In this document: positions 9,567 through 20,400 of the stretch, piece by piece | How the letters are laid out: every line of letters starts with the position of its first letter | How positions within the stretch are numbered: the stretch's first letter is position 1 | Made by a program: the position numbers and the translations under genes | The notes under the pieces: generated by a model | The model's input: only the letters and a program-made list of their open reading frames with translations | Database searches by the model: none | What the model was told of the DNA's origin: nothing | Assembly (NCBI GenBank): GCA_012845835.1 | Contig: JABAKD010000030.1 | Span: 7,303,805-7,367,804 of the forward strand | Origin: Undaria pinnatifida | Lineage: Eukaryota; Sar; Phaeophyceae; Laminariales; Alariaceae | Direction of reading: 5' to 3' | Length of the DNA stretch: 64,000 nt

Positions 9567-10606
9567 TTCGGGTAGGGCAGGGCAGCACTTCGACAACTTA
9601 AGGTGTAGCTGTCCGATTTGGCATGCATTGAAGTTTAAAGTAATGCCAAGAGTTTAAAATGAACATGGGATTATGAAAGTCATGATTTGACAGAAAAAAA
9701 CGTAATATTATACAACAAAGAATGCAAGGATAGGCGAAACACACTATGTTAAATGCGCCGTCAAGTAAAAGTTGGCGTCTATCAAACAAAAATATCGAAA
9801 AGAGTATTATTGAGAACCTGCGTCGCCTCTAGGCGAAACGAAAGAGGCCCAAGGGCATTAATGAAGAGACTGCACTGCTGTCCCCGTGGCAATGGAGGTT
9901 CGAAGTCGACAGACAGGATGCAAAGTCGGTTTGCATCAAACGTCGACATGGGGCCATGTCAGCCGGCGAGGTTTTGGAAGAAGATTGTTTTGTTTGTTAC
10001 GTGAAGGCTGTCGCATTGATTGGTCTGCGTGGTTGCGGGCGAGGAGAAAAACGAAGAAGAGGAGGGCGATCTCTCGTTGCGTCGGCGTTGTCTAAGATAG
10101 GTGCGGGGGTGGCTTTGCTCGTACGGGAGGTTGGCGTAGCGCTTCTTCTCTTTTTTTTCTCGAGAAGGCGGGATATGTGTGTCTGCTACCTTTGCTTCGT
10201 GGGTGCTTTCACGTTGTCGAAATCGGACGCGTCCCCTCAATAATACATAATATCCGGAGTGTCTCTACCATGACGACTGCTGATGGTGCCGTGCGTATTT
10301 CCTAGAGACTGACATATTATTTACTTGTAGAAATAATCTTATACCTTTCTTTGCAACATTTTTTTTTCTTCATCCCATTTATCATCCCCGCACCATTCTC
10401 GCGCTCCCTCCCAGTAGTAACTCAGATCCGGGGTCACATAGCGGGCCCTCCTCCTCCCTCCCCACTTCGGCACGTGCCTTCATTTTTACCGCGAGGAGAA
10501 TCGAGCATTTTCGTCCCTCATCGACTCGCGTCGAATTGTACCTAGCAGGCGCTCTGAGCAGGCGCTCTGAGCAGTTGATCTATTTTTTTTACAAAGTCAA
10601 ATTTCA

Positions 10607-10682
10607 TCGTGGTGGGTGTCGAACTCAAGGACAACCAAACGTTGGAAGTATTCGAGGGTAAAACCACTAGACCACCGGGGCG
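10607..10682 (-). other. tRNA-like sequence (pol III box A/B)
   Basis: On the - strand a box A-like TGGTCTAGTGG (about 10660-10674) and a box B-like GAGTTCGAC (about 10617-10627) stand at tRNA spacing. No proper acceptor or anticodon stem forms, so it is a tRNA-derived repeat or pseudogene. A related copy lies at 50488-50570. Confidence 0.5.
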
Positions 10683-11245
10683 GCCGGCTGACAATTGATT
10701 AAAACAAAACAGGATCTTTGCATAGAGATTACATTACCTCCCCCATATTGTATGATATTACGATGGTTGACGCGATATAGAATAAAGCGCCAAATACCTC
10801 AATATCAGCCTACGCGGAGTTTTAGATATCATGAACAACGAACGATCGCGACGGCAGAGCACGGCAAAGCATAGCGCTTCGCTCTGCTGAGCTAGCGCTG
10901 CGCTGCGGTGCGCTGCTGAGCTGAGCCGCAGGGCACTGCACGGCGCTTCGTTGCTGTGAGCTATAGCGCTGCGATGGGGTGCTGGGCGGTGTGGAGCTGA
11001 TGAGCCAAGCCCAGATCCCAGCCGATGAAGCTTCGTCAACTACAAAACAAATGGTGGTAATCAAAGGAAAGCTAAAGCTGGACCGTTCCGCAACTAATGC
11101 ACAGGCGGCTAATTAGCGGCAAATGGTAGGAAGTTCAACTTACTAGACAAAAAAATAGAAAAAATCGAAAGATTCAAAATCGTGTTGGCAGAAGAACCAA
11201 TTTTTCAGGAAGCAGCTGAAAGGTCAAGAAACAGGCAATGTTTCA

Positions 11246-11753
11246 GTTGTTGTTGTCGTTCTCACATTAACTCGCACAATCCAGTCCGTGGTCACAGGAC
11301 TGATTCCAGTCACTCTGGAGCAGAGGAATACCCTAGGGAAAGACACAAACAACCCAAGGTGGTACACGCATAAATCACAGCTGACGCAATTCATGCCTCC
11401 ACCAGAAACATATAAAAGTGAAATCGGGAGTCAGTATACGATGTGCCAGGTCCATACCGGTGCATACGTCTCATTAGTCGCGCCTGGGAAAACCGACTAT
11501 ACCGCTTGCCACCCAAGAAAGACTACTGCGAACGCAACTGAGTTAAATCGACACACGACGCGTATGAAAATACGTGGAAGTGTGGTGAGCTAAAGCTTCA
11601 TTTTTCCCCATCCGCCGGAGGACAAAAAAGAAGAAAAAAAAAAAAAAAAAACACATATATATCACACGTAGTATCTATCACTACGCATACGCACAACAGA
11701 CGCAAGTCAATTCGAAAAAAGAAACAAAGAACAAAGAAGAGAAAGGAAAGGAA
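11246..11753 (-). mobile_element. LINE 3' end, copy c, with nested insert
   Basis: Matches the 3' portion of copies a and b in the same orientation as b: a (GTT)/(AAC) tail at 11246-11259, the shared unique segment to about 11526, and the start of the purine-rich block after 11652. An A-tailed retroposon (11527-11651) interrupts it. The coding part is missing. Confidence 0.78.
11527..11651 (+). mobile_element. A-tailed retroposon, 5'-truncated
   Basis: About 100 bp running from GCGAACGCAACTGAG to CATCCGCCGGAGGAC, followed by an A-rich tail. It interrupts LINE copy c at GACTAC. The reverse complement of the same sequence with its poly-T is at 16665-16800. A sequence shared up to a 3' A-tail at two unrelated sites is what SINEs or truncated LINEs leave. 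Confidence 0.7.
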
Positions 11754-12120
11754 ATGGGTGCATGGGGCCAAGAAAAAGAAAAGAAAAATAAATATTGGGG
11801 GGTCTACTGGCGAGGCTGCCAACAGAACGGGATGTCACATGTCACGTGGTCTTTCGACGGTCGACAGCTGTAGTACTACGAACGACTTCCGATACACCCA
11901 CCGAAGCACGGACTACCGGCCAATTACGCGATCGACAGCTGGCCGTGGTTGTCACGTGTCTCTGTGTTGGGGGCCCCTGCCCTGCCTCTTGTTGGCTCTT
12001 GTTTGGGTAAAACATGCGGTGTGCTCGATGGTCTCCCGGCAGGAGCACGCCAGAACGTCCGCTCGTACGACGTATCATTCTTACAGGAAATGTAATTTTT
12101 TCTTCTTCATCAATATGGGT

Positions 12121-13055
12121 TGTTATATATTGGACAGAGTGATGCGTGTACGACTAAACTTGCCAACGGCACTCGCACTGCACTTTGAGCTATCTGCTGT
12201 AGTTCTGGTTGCTACTAGTTGCTGCATTATGTGCTAGAAGTTTTGCCCTACTGCTACAGCTGCTACTACTTCTGCTGCTGTTGTATGTTTGCCTATGTCG
12301 TCGGTTGGCGTTCATGCTCGTCGTACATACTGCTGTTCTCACCGAGTACGTACGGGTTTCCTCGTACCTCAACCGTACGACGACGAGCTCAAAACAGAAG
12401 GGAGGTGACATGAAATGGCATGGACAATGGCCACATAGAAGCGAGCACAGCGGGATAGTTCGCTGCGAATCAACCGCATTCGTTCATGCCTACAGCAGAG
12501 GCTGCCTGGAGTGTCAGCGGCCGTGCTAAAGCCAGGGCCAAAGGCCGAAGAGATGGCTCTTCTACCTGCTAGGTTTTGTCTCGAGATTCTGTTATATGTA
12601 GGACAGAGTGATGCGTGTACGACTAAACTTGCCAACGGCACTCGCACTGCACTTTGAGCTATCTGCTGCTGTAGTTCTGGTTGCTACTAGTTTCTGCATT
12701 ATGTGCTAGAAGTTTCGCCCTTCGGCTACTGCTGCTACACCTGCTGTTGTGTGTTTGCCAATGTCGTCAATTGGCGTTCATGCTCGTCGTACATACTGCT
12801 GTTCTCACCGAGTACGTACGGGTTTCCTCGTACTTCAACCGTACGACGACGAGCTCAAAACAGAAGGGAGGTGACATGAAATGGCATGGACAATGGCCAC
12901 ATAGAAGCGAGCACAGCGGGATAGTTCGCTGCGAATCAACCGCATTCGTTCATGCCTACAGCAGAGGCTGCCTGGAGTGTCAGCGGCCGTGCTAAAGCCA
13001 GGGCCAAAGGCCGAAGAGACGGCTCTACCTGCTTGTTTTTGTCTCGAAATTCTGT
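12121..13055 (+). repeat. Large tandem duplication (~469-bp unit)
   Basis: Copy 1 is 12121-12589 and copy 2 is 12590 to about 13055, nearly identical apart from a short deletion in a CTGCTGCTA-rich stretch. The ORFs inside are repeated but show no recognisable domain. Confidence 0.88.
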
Positions 13056-13316
13056 CACGTGAAAGTATCATGATTTTGGAGTTATTTGGTCATCATGATT
13101 TGGGAGTTATTTGGTCACGAAACGTCTTGCCGTCGGTAATTTGTGCCACGAAGTTGTTGGATATCGTCGGTAAGTTGTGTCACGTTTTAGGTGAACTCAC
13201 ACTAAAAAATTGAATTTCCAGCTGGCAAAACGAGCAGAAACAAAAGCAATAAAATGCCGAGCAAGAAAACAACGAACTAGTAAAAAAGTACAGCAAAGAA
13301 ACTAACGCTCGAGAGT

Positions 13317-13605
13317 ATGCCACTGCAAAATTCCAAACATTATCACGTACCGTTTGGAAATGATGCCAATTTTGTAAATCATTCAGGCGTTGCAGCCATT
13401 AAGATTCAACAATTTTTCCAAAATTCCTCCTCGACACTCGCTCGTCTCGCTCGGCGCCCGTCCGCGTTCACGTCGATGTGCGGAACGGACACGGCAGGGC
13501 GAGGGCCGTTGGAGCCGCCCCCCGAAGGCGGCGCTCGAACCAAGCCATATTCGACCGAGAATTCCAGTTCCGCGAATCGCATACTTAGGCCGAGACAAAA
13601 AACTC
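13317..13605 (-). repeat. Dispersed GC-rich repeat, family R2, copy 1
   Basis: The reverse complement matches 49125-49445 and, in part, 49460-49615. Shared landmarks include GGAATTCTCGGTC, GAGCGCCG, GGGGCGGCTCCAAC and CATCATTTCCAAACGGTA. No coding domain was recognised. Confidence 0.75.
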
Positions 13606-13992
13606 CTGACCAAAGTCCATGACACCAAGGAATGACTCGATATTCAAGGAATGATTTTATATATATTTATATGGTGCTGCAGTCTTTTTTTCTTGTCACG
13701 GTAGTACTGGGAGGATATTGATTGATCGTATTTTTCATTGAATCGTTTTACCCTGATGATATGACAATATAGCATCATACCGTATCATTCACGAAGCAGG
13801 GAGGCTGTTGATTGTATGCTTGGATATGATGCGGATATGATGACGGTTGAGTATTGGAGGGGTTTCCAGTGATAAGTTGGCTACATGATAGCGGGATATC
13901 GGGATGGTGGAAATACCGCTTATCTAGTCGCCTTTCTTCCTGGCGAGCGCACTCCACGCTGCGCCTTGGCTAGGAGCAACTTGATCTACATT

Positions 13993-14621
13993 TTATAACT
14001 AATTTTCAAGGACGTCAACCGTGAGTTTGACGAATTTCAGGTCAATACTCATTTTTGCAAGCTGCGTTGTTGGTACTCGTAATATACTATATGAGTGAGT
14101 TTTTATTGGGAGGTGTCTTATTTTTTGTCCACCATAATGGTAAGTATTGGTATTTATACTTTAGGTGGGGAATTTTGAGCTAACATCACATTTATTTTAT
14201 AAATTTATTACTGTAGTTTCCACTATACTGCTTTATCATATGTATGGTAGGCGGCTTATTTTGTTTTTCTCCCCCCGGGCTTTGATATCGGGAAGAGTAC
14301 GAATACAGAATTTTACGGAGTATAAGTTATCTATATGTTGCTCTTGATACAGCATCCAATAATTAAAGTCATCTACTCCCACCCCCAAAAGGATTAAAAA
14401 CTCTGTGGGACACGAACCCACTGTTCCAAATTGATACGCTGTCGTTCTAATATTTAAGTACATGTATATATTTTCAGGACATCAGGTGTGAGTTCGACGA
14501 ATTTTGAACCTGATTGCTGATACTTGTACTATGCTATGTGGGTGAAATGTTTTTGGGGAGGGGTTCTTTTCTTTTATAAACGAATGGTTTTCTCCACTAC
14601 ATTGATTGGTGTTAGTATTTT
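13993..14621 (+). mobile_element. Small insertion with ~150-bp terminal direct repeats
   Basis: A 629-bp insert in the copia 3' LTR with a 6-bp duplication TACATT. Its two ends are related direct repeats (about 13999-14163 and 14473-14621), both beginning TTTTCA(A)GGAC and passing through GAGTT(T/C)GACGAATTT. The middle encodes nothing. Size and layout resemble a TRIM (tiny non-autonomous LTR element), but the repeats do not start with TG, so this is tentative. Related ends occur at 14745-14870 and 50815-50990. Confidence 0.6.
14385..14460 (-). other. tRNA-like T-arm in the small insertion
   Basis: On the - strand GTGGGTTCGTGTCCCAC (14405-14421) forms a perfect 5-bp T-stem with a TTCGTGT loop, preceded by a D/anticodon-like stretch and followed by TTTTT. 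A complete cloverleaf is not present. Confidence 0.5.
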
Positions 14622-14744
14622 TACATTTGTACGTCTGATACTTGTCTTCATACCGGTGACTCCACTACCCCACTATTGCCAGCTCAACGGGTAAGCCCTC
14701 TACGCTTCGTAGGGATCAACAAACATAATCTTATATTAGGTTTT

Positions 14745-14870
14745 GATTGATGAAACTTACTCAAAACGGGCGATCGATATAGTACGCAGCTTGCAAAGAT
14801 GAGTATCGAACCTAAATTCGTCGAACTCGCAGCTGACGCCGTTAAAATATTTTTATAAAATAATCTGTGT
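14745..14870 (-). repeat. Copy of the small insertion's terminal repeat
   Basis: Inverted and diverged copy carrying GAGTTCGACGAATTTAGG and ATCTTTGCAAGCTGCG, as in 13999-14115 and 50815-50930. It lies just outside the copia element. Confidence 0.65.
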
Positions 14871-16079
14871 TTTTTTTTTCTCTTCAGCTGTCGGTCTACT
14901 GTACTCTGTAGTCCACACGAAATAAGCTGGTAATCGCATTGCTTCTGCTGTTCGGACTGCCGTAAAAAGCGCGAAACAACGAGCGTAATGAACATCATAC
15001 TTTGTTTCTGGCTGTCTATTTTTTTAGCTGTTGCTGTACGGCAGCTGATCGCATAGTTTCCGCTGTTCGGGTTGCAGTATTGTAGGTCGCGCGAAAAAGT
15101 GAAGAAAAAGGGGTAATATAAAGCGCGCGAAATGTATCTCAGGTACTCCTGCACAAATCGCAGTCTATACTGCTGGCTTATAGTTCGAGGAAAAGTCAAT
15201 GTTCGGCCTAGAGCGAGGTACTGCTGCAGTATTACAGCAGTAGGTGGTATGCGCAACAACAGTATTAGTGGTAGCGCGCGCCTCCTGCTGTTGTTGCTGA
15301 ATGTGGTCTTGGCGTGGATGATAACAAGGGTGGCTACCAGTTCCACAAGATGAGGTTTAGACTCGACTGTGGGGCGGAAAGGTTGAGGGGAGAAGGGTCG
15401 GCAAGAGCAAAAATCGACAAGGGCAAAAATCTACAGAAATAACGGGGTGGGAACTCTCCCCTTGCTACGGACGATAGCGGTATGAGGCAGAAACATCGCG
15501 CAACTTCTGCAAGTTGAAACATACGCGCAGCAGTTACAAACCAGCCATTTATTTGGACAGCGGGTTGTCGCTTGATGCTTCTTTGGAAGTGCATGGGGGA
15601 GGGGGGCTTGGCCCTTGCCGTTGGGGGTGGCATAGTTGGGGGTGGGAGCAGTCGTGTTTGTGGGGAGGGGGTGACGAAGGCAGAGCTATACAAGGATCGA
15701 GACGGTGAGAATTCTCCCCTTGCTACGTCCGATAGCAGTGTTAAGCAGCTGCACCGCACAACCTTCTGCACGTTGACACATAGTAGCCTGTCTATGGTTG
15801 GCCTAATGAGACACTGGTGGGGGAGTCGACGAGAGCTGCACCTAAAAGGAAGAAATGCAACCCCTCCCCTCGAAAAAAACAGCAGAAAACAACAGAGGAA
15901 ATGACCAAGGACGGCCGGCGTAAGCGCACGAGTAGCACATAATCATCGCGGAGGTAGGTAAGCGAGTAAGTGAGCAACCTCTCGCCAGCTACTGATGATG
16001 ACCAGGAAAGGCACGCATCACTTCACTGACGACCAAGACCAGGTTTCAGTCGCTTTGTTGGCAAGACGCACCCTCCCGG
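14871..16079. other. No gene; imperfect direct repeats
   Basis: A block around 15448-15530 is repeated at about 15704-15785 (shared TCTCCCCTTGCTACG and the TTCTGCA(A/C)GTTGA end). A 220-codon - strand frame (14684-15346) overlaps the LTR and repeats and shows no domain; I treat it as chance. Confidence 0.5.
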
Positions 16080-16510
16080 GCGCCTTAGTGGCGATGGTCC
16101 GTGTTGCGGTTGCGGCCTTCGCTGCCGCCCTACTCCTCTTCCCGTCGTGCGATATCCGTATGACGGCCTCCGCTCCGTCCTCGACCCGTCTGCACCATCT
16201 GCCGACCCTGTGTGGTGCTTCGCTTCGTCCCTCGAGCTTGATGCCGAACTCCTGCAGATTTCACGTTAGGCACACCATCCACCGCGTCTCCTGTCCGGTG
16301 CAGCCGTTCCCGCGGACCAACTCCCCAAACACCACCCTGTTTGACAGGCGCTCCCCCCCGTACGAATAGCGAAACCCGCGAACATTCTTCGCTGTCTGCG
16401 CACTGTCGCCTCAATGTTCTCGCATCCTGTCTTGTGCTGTACCAGGCACCTGGTATGAAAACCACCAAACGTCAGCCGCCGAATTAAACTCAGCATAATT
16501 TTCGCCAACG
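16080..16510 (-). pseudogene. Diverged LINE ORF2 C-terminal fragment
   Basis: Reads IEATVRRQRRMFAGF, then in another frame EFGIKLEG, RVGRWCRRVEDGAEAVIR and SHDGKRSRAAAKAA. This parallels the LINE copy b tail (IEAMMRKQRILFAGF, VFGMKFEG, GRWFRRVEEGAE). It is GC-rich and clearly diverged, so it is another LINE subfamily or an older copy. No RT catalytic core remains. Confidence 0.65.
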
Positions 16511-16664
16511 ATGAAGTATTTTCAACCAGGCTTACGGAGGGGTAGGATCCAGCTGTTGCCCGTTCAGCGCACCAAGCATGGTCCTCTTATCGTTTTAATA
16601 TCAGCGAGAACACTAGGACGGTCAAATGATGGATGCATCGGATATGTTAGCCAATGTCCGTCAA

Positions 16665-16800
16665 TCTTTTTTTTTTTTCTTTTTTTTTATCCTCCGGCGG
16701 ATGGGGAAAAATAAAGCTTTAGCTCACCACACTTCCACGTATTTTCATACGCGTCGTGTGTCGATTTAACTCAGTTGCTTTCGCAGCCCAAGGCTAGCTG
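16665..16800 (-). mobile_element. A-tailed retroposon, second copy
   Basis: Poly-T at 16665-16690, then the reverse complement of the 11527-11651 element. The similarity stops at the 5'-truncation of the other copy. This copy may continue rightwards to about 16880, but nothing in the window defines its end. Confidence 0.65.
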
Positions 16801-17332
16801 GCGCACCCTTCGGGTCCCATCGTAGGTGTAGCGTAAGCTGTCCCTATCAGTGGTCTTCGTTACAACCCCGGCAGCGCAAGCTGCCGGTGTATACGGATGC
16901 GTGTGTATGTCGACCCAGCCTGTCCCCTGAGGGTCAGTTTCGGTGGCGTCAACCGTCACCGGTTTTGCGCAACCCATGTACAACCAAGGGCAACATTGTA
17001 CGTGAGGGTTTTTCCAGCTATTCAGCTGTGTTGGCGTTGCTGTACGTTTGGTGATGTTCTGGTTGGTATGCAGAACTACTCTCGTGATGTTCAACATTTA
17101 AAACACCAGCACCTTGCATTACCTTTGTTTCCTTGTCCACAAATACTTTGTGCTTCGAATAGACTCCAAGCCGTGTCACTCCTTGACCAATGCCGGATCC
17201 CATGCCGGAGCTCCCGTGCATGTTTCGTGCTTACATCTAAGCCTGTGGCAATATATACGCAAATGGCGTGTAACTAGTATCTAACGCCTACAACCCGTTC
17301 TTCCGTACCCGCGTGCACCTGCCAACGAAGCG

Positions 17333-17489
17333 ATGGCCGTCCACCGTTGGCGCGTCGACCCTGAGGAGAAGCGCGGATCATTCGACTGGCTACAGCAGGC
17401 TGGGATCGATCGAATCCCGCAGTACCAGGCCGGCATGTTCGAATTGAACGACCTTGACCGCACACCTCTTGGCAACGTAGGGGGAGCAG
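17333..17489 (+). CDS. Sulfotransferase exon 1 (candidate)
   Basis: Begins MAVHRWRVDPEEKRG and ends phase 1 at GCAG|GTCAGT. Joined to exon 2 it completes a valine codon. The ATG has purine at -3 and G at +4. Confidence 0.6.
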
Positions 17490-20400
17490 GTCAGTGGGAT
17501 TTTGTTTAACGTTGTTTACAGTGGAGAAATAACCCAACTCAAAGTTCAAGTTGTTTGTGTCCGAAACTATCTTGTAGGTAGTTGTGGCGGGTTCACTTGC
17601 TGCTTGTGCGCGCGCTAGGAACGGCGAACGAATGGCATACATATATGCCAGGTACTGTCAATGGTGCCACGTGATAGGTGCTGCTTGCTGTAAACGCATG
17701 TTAGGCACGGCAAACGAACGGCATACCTGCATGCCAGGTGGTGCTTTTAGTACCACGTAATAGTTGCTGTTCGTGGGGGTTGGAACAAAGACCGGGAGAA
17801 GCAGTAGTAGTAGTAGCAGTCGTCGTCGTCGTAGTAGTATTGTAAGAGTGGTAGTATAGATTGCAGCAGTGCCGTTCATAATATTCGAAGTGTGCATGTC
17901 TTTCAGTAATTAGGTTGTTTCTTCACTCCTGACGTTCGTCACTGAGACGGGAAACGTGCTAAACTGTACCATATATCGTTTAGTCACACGCGGCATATCA
18001 TGAGTCGAGCGGCAGCTTACACGGGCGGACAGACCCACCCCCCGATGGTCTCAGTGTCGAGAGTCCCATATGTTGTTAGGGCGAGACGCGATGTCAAGCT
18101 AAAAACAATGGCAGCGTCAACTCAACCCCTGCACTGCTATATGCATGCACGAAGACTTGTGAAAACGATTTTCAACTTGGCGTGTCCTGAACGTGACGTG
18201 TGGTTTTCAGCGTTATGACTAGGGCCGAGTCTGTGCACCCGTGTAGCCTCGCCTTGTAAACGAAAATTAGACCCCTGACCGCTCGCAGAAGCCAGGAGGA
18301 AAGTGCCCGCCCGAGTTGTCGCGTGGACGAGAGGAGGGCATCTGAAACCATGGAGAAGGTCTTGCTCGTTGCCGTTCACCTTGTGTACCGCTGTTAATGC
18401 TGTACCCGGTACTATACTCCTTAGTGCTGGCCAGAACATTGAGGCTGCAATCCCAACGCGTGCGATAGGTAGTGCGAGGCAATATCCTTCGTCGGGTCTT
18501 GGTATAAGATCCCGCACGGGCTGATAGCTCCTGTTTGATGTTGATTCCTTGTGGGGCGTTTGGTCTGTGGCACATTGTAAGCACCGTGGCAGGTTTAGCC
18601 ACGACTGCCCCCCTCTCAAAGTCGTTTTTCTTGTCGCTTGCGCTCGTCTTATCCGCGCTGCGCTGCACGGCACGTCACGGCACGCTACCGCACCTCACCA
18701 CATCACATCGCACCGCACCGCACCGCACCGCACCGCACCGCACCGCACCGCACCGCACCGCACCGCACCGCACCGCACCGCACCGCACCGCACCGCACCG
18801 CACCGCACCGCACCGCACCGCACCGCACCGCACCGCACCGCACCGCACCGCACCGCACCGCACCGCACCGCACCGCACCGCACCTCACCGCACCGCACCG
18901 CACCGCACCGCACCGCACCGCATCGCACCGCACCGCACCGCACCGCACCGCACCGCACCGCACCGCACCGCACCGCACCGCACCGCACCGCACCGCACCG
19001 CACCGCACCGCACCGCACCGCACCGCACCGCACCGCACCGCACCGCACCGCACCGCACCGCACCGCACCGCACCGCACCGCACCGCACCACCGCAGGCGC
19101 GCTCCGCTGCTCCGACACCGGGTGCAACTTGCCAGTCAAGAAGCTGGTGGACGTATCTGGGCTACTCCTGTACGCGATTGAGATATTTGAAGGGGAAATG
19201 CTGATGATCTTCCTGCAGGTAAAACGTGCTATGCTGCTTGCACTTCTGTTAGGAATGATAATCTTGGCTTTATAGCACAACCCCTGAGCTACTGAGTCAC
19301 GTGACTGAGTAGCTCGGCGGGTAGTGCTATATAACCAACGAAACAAATGTTTTCGCGTTCGTTGAATGAATCTCGCCGACTTGTTAGCAGGCATCTCCGG
19401 GGCTCTCCCCTCGCCACGTACTACAGTAATATTCAGGATCACACTATCATACCATTCATAACGTCTCCAGCGAGCATACTCGAACAGAACAAGCGTGAAG
19501 TCGGCGAGAATCGAACTCACGACACATCCTTTGTTGGTTATACAGCACTACCCACTGAGCTACGCTGTCACGTGACTGTTATATACTTCGAAGTAGCACT
19601 ACCCATTGAGCTACTTAGTCACGTGGCGCAGTAGCTCACTAGGTAGTGCCATATAACCAACAAAACATATAGTTCGTTGATTGGATCTCGCGGACTTCGT
19701 AACAGGGATCCCCGGGGCTCTTCCCTCGCGACGCACTACATCAGTAGTATTCAGGAGCACACCATCGTAGCCATTCATAATGTCTTCAGCGCGCACGCTC
19801 GAAAACAAACAAACATGAAGTCGGCGGGAATCGAACTCCCGACCCATACTCTGTTGGTTATATAGCACTACCCGCTGCATGTGACTTGCGTAGCTCAGTG
19901 GGTAGTGCAATATAAACAATATATAGTATTGTGCCCCTCGTATTATACACTGATGCTGGCGGTCATGTACAAGGCTCACTCCTAGGCGAACTGTTCATTA
20001 TAGAGTCGATGCGCTGTCGCACATTTTTTCGCTCCATCTTCGCCGCCGTCGTGGCCAAGCAGTCCCGCCAGTAATGTTGGTCACCCCGACCACGTTCACC
20101 GTTCGCTGATGGACTGATTCACGCGACCGCCGCCGCCCGCTGTCCTCCCTCCCCCCACCCCATCAGCTTCGTTTTTGACGCCCCGTTGGTGGTCAATCGG
20201 TCGTCGAGCAACGCCACTGCCGCCCGAACGGTCATTTTTTTCCGTTGGCAGCTATCATTTCCTGTCGGAAAAGGGTGGTTGTTGGCGCGCAACCGTCGAG
20301 TCAAACCCCTTCTACCACTTGTGCTACTGTTGCTACCGCTACTTAGAGTACTAGCACTGGATCTTGGGGTCTGCCATGGCGTTCTCGCCACATCCCGTTG

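Larger units (their letters stand above)
9521..13661. mobile_element. ~4.1-kb composite insertion in copia element 1
   Basis: Element 2 reads continuously across this point (ending AAGGACTAC and resuming TATGGTG...GCA), while element 1 breaks after the same AAGGACTAC and resumes at about 13662. The insert holds a GC hairpin, a tRNA-like sequence, a nested LINE fragment, a tandem duplication and a dispersed GC-rich repeat. A possible duplication TTCAAGGA is seen near both ends, but the exact borders are unsure. No transposase or RT was recognised, so the nature of the carrier is unknown. Confidence 0.65.
4828..14725 (+). mobile_element. Ty1/copia element 1, split by two insertions
   Basis: An LTR retrotransposon with two 287-bp direct LTRs starting TGTTGAT and ending CAACAAACA, flanked by a 5-bp duplication TAATC (4823-4827 and 14726-14730). 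The inside carries a broken gag, a short pre-RT piece and an RT-RNase H ORF. Protease and integrase are missing. Its 3' UTR stops near 9520 and resumes near 13662, shown by comparison with element 2, where the same sequence is continuous. The 3' LTR is also split, by a 629-bp insert. The two LTRs differ at a dozen or more sites by eye, so it is clearly older than element 2. It cannot move by itself. Confidence 0.88.
13806..14725 (+). repeat. 3' LTR of copia element 1, split
   Basis: Left part 13806-13992 and right part 14628-14725 together rebuild the 287-bp LTR. The 629-bp insert between them is flanked by a duplicated TACATT (13987-13992 and 14622-14627). The LTR ends ATCAACAAACA, followed at once by TAATC, the element's target duplication. 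Confidence 0.88.

Noticed and set aside
14684-15346. 220-codon - strand ORF
   Set aside because: It runs from intergenic DNA through a repeat copy into the copia LTR; no domain and no conservation visible.
18535-19520. Long ORFs on both strands through the CACCG array (TAPHR and RCGAV repeats)
   Set aside because: All are produced by a 5-bp repeat that happens to lack stops in several frames; no protein evidence.
19285-19925. Functional tRNA genes
   Set aside because: Box A/B and a T-stem are present, but acceptor and anticodon stems do not pair.
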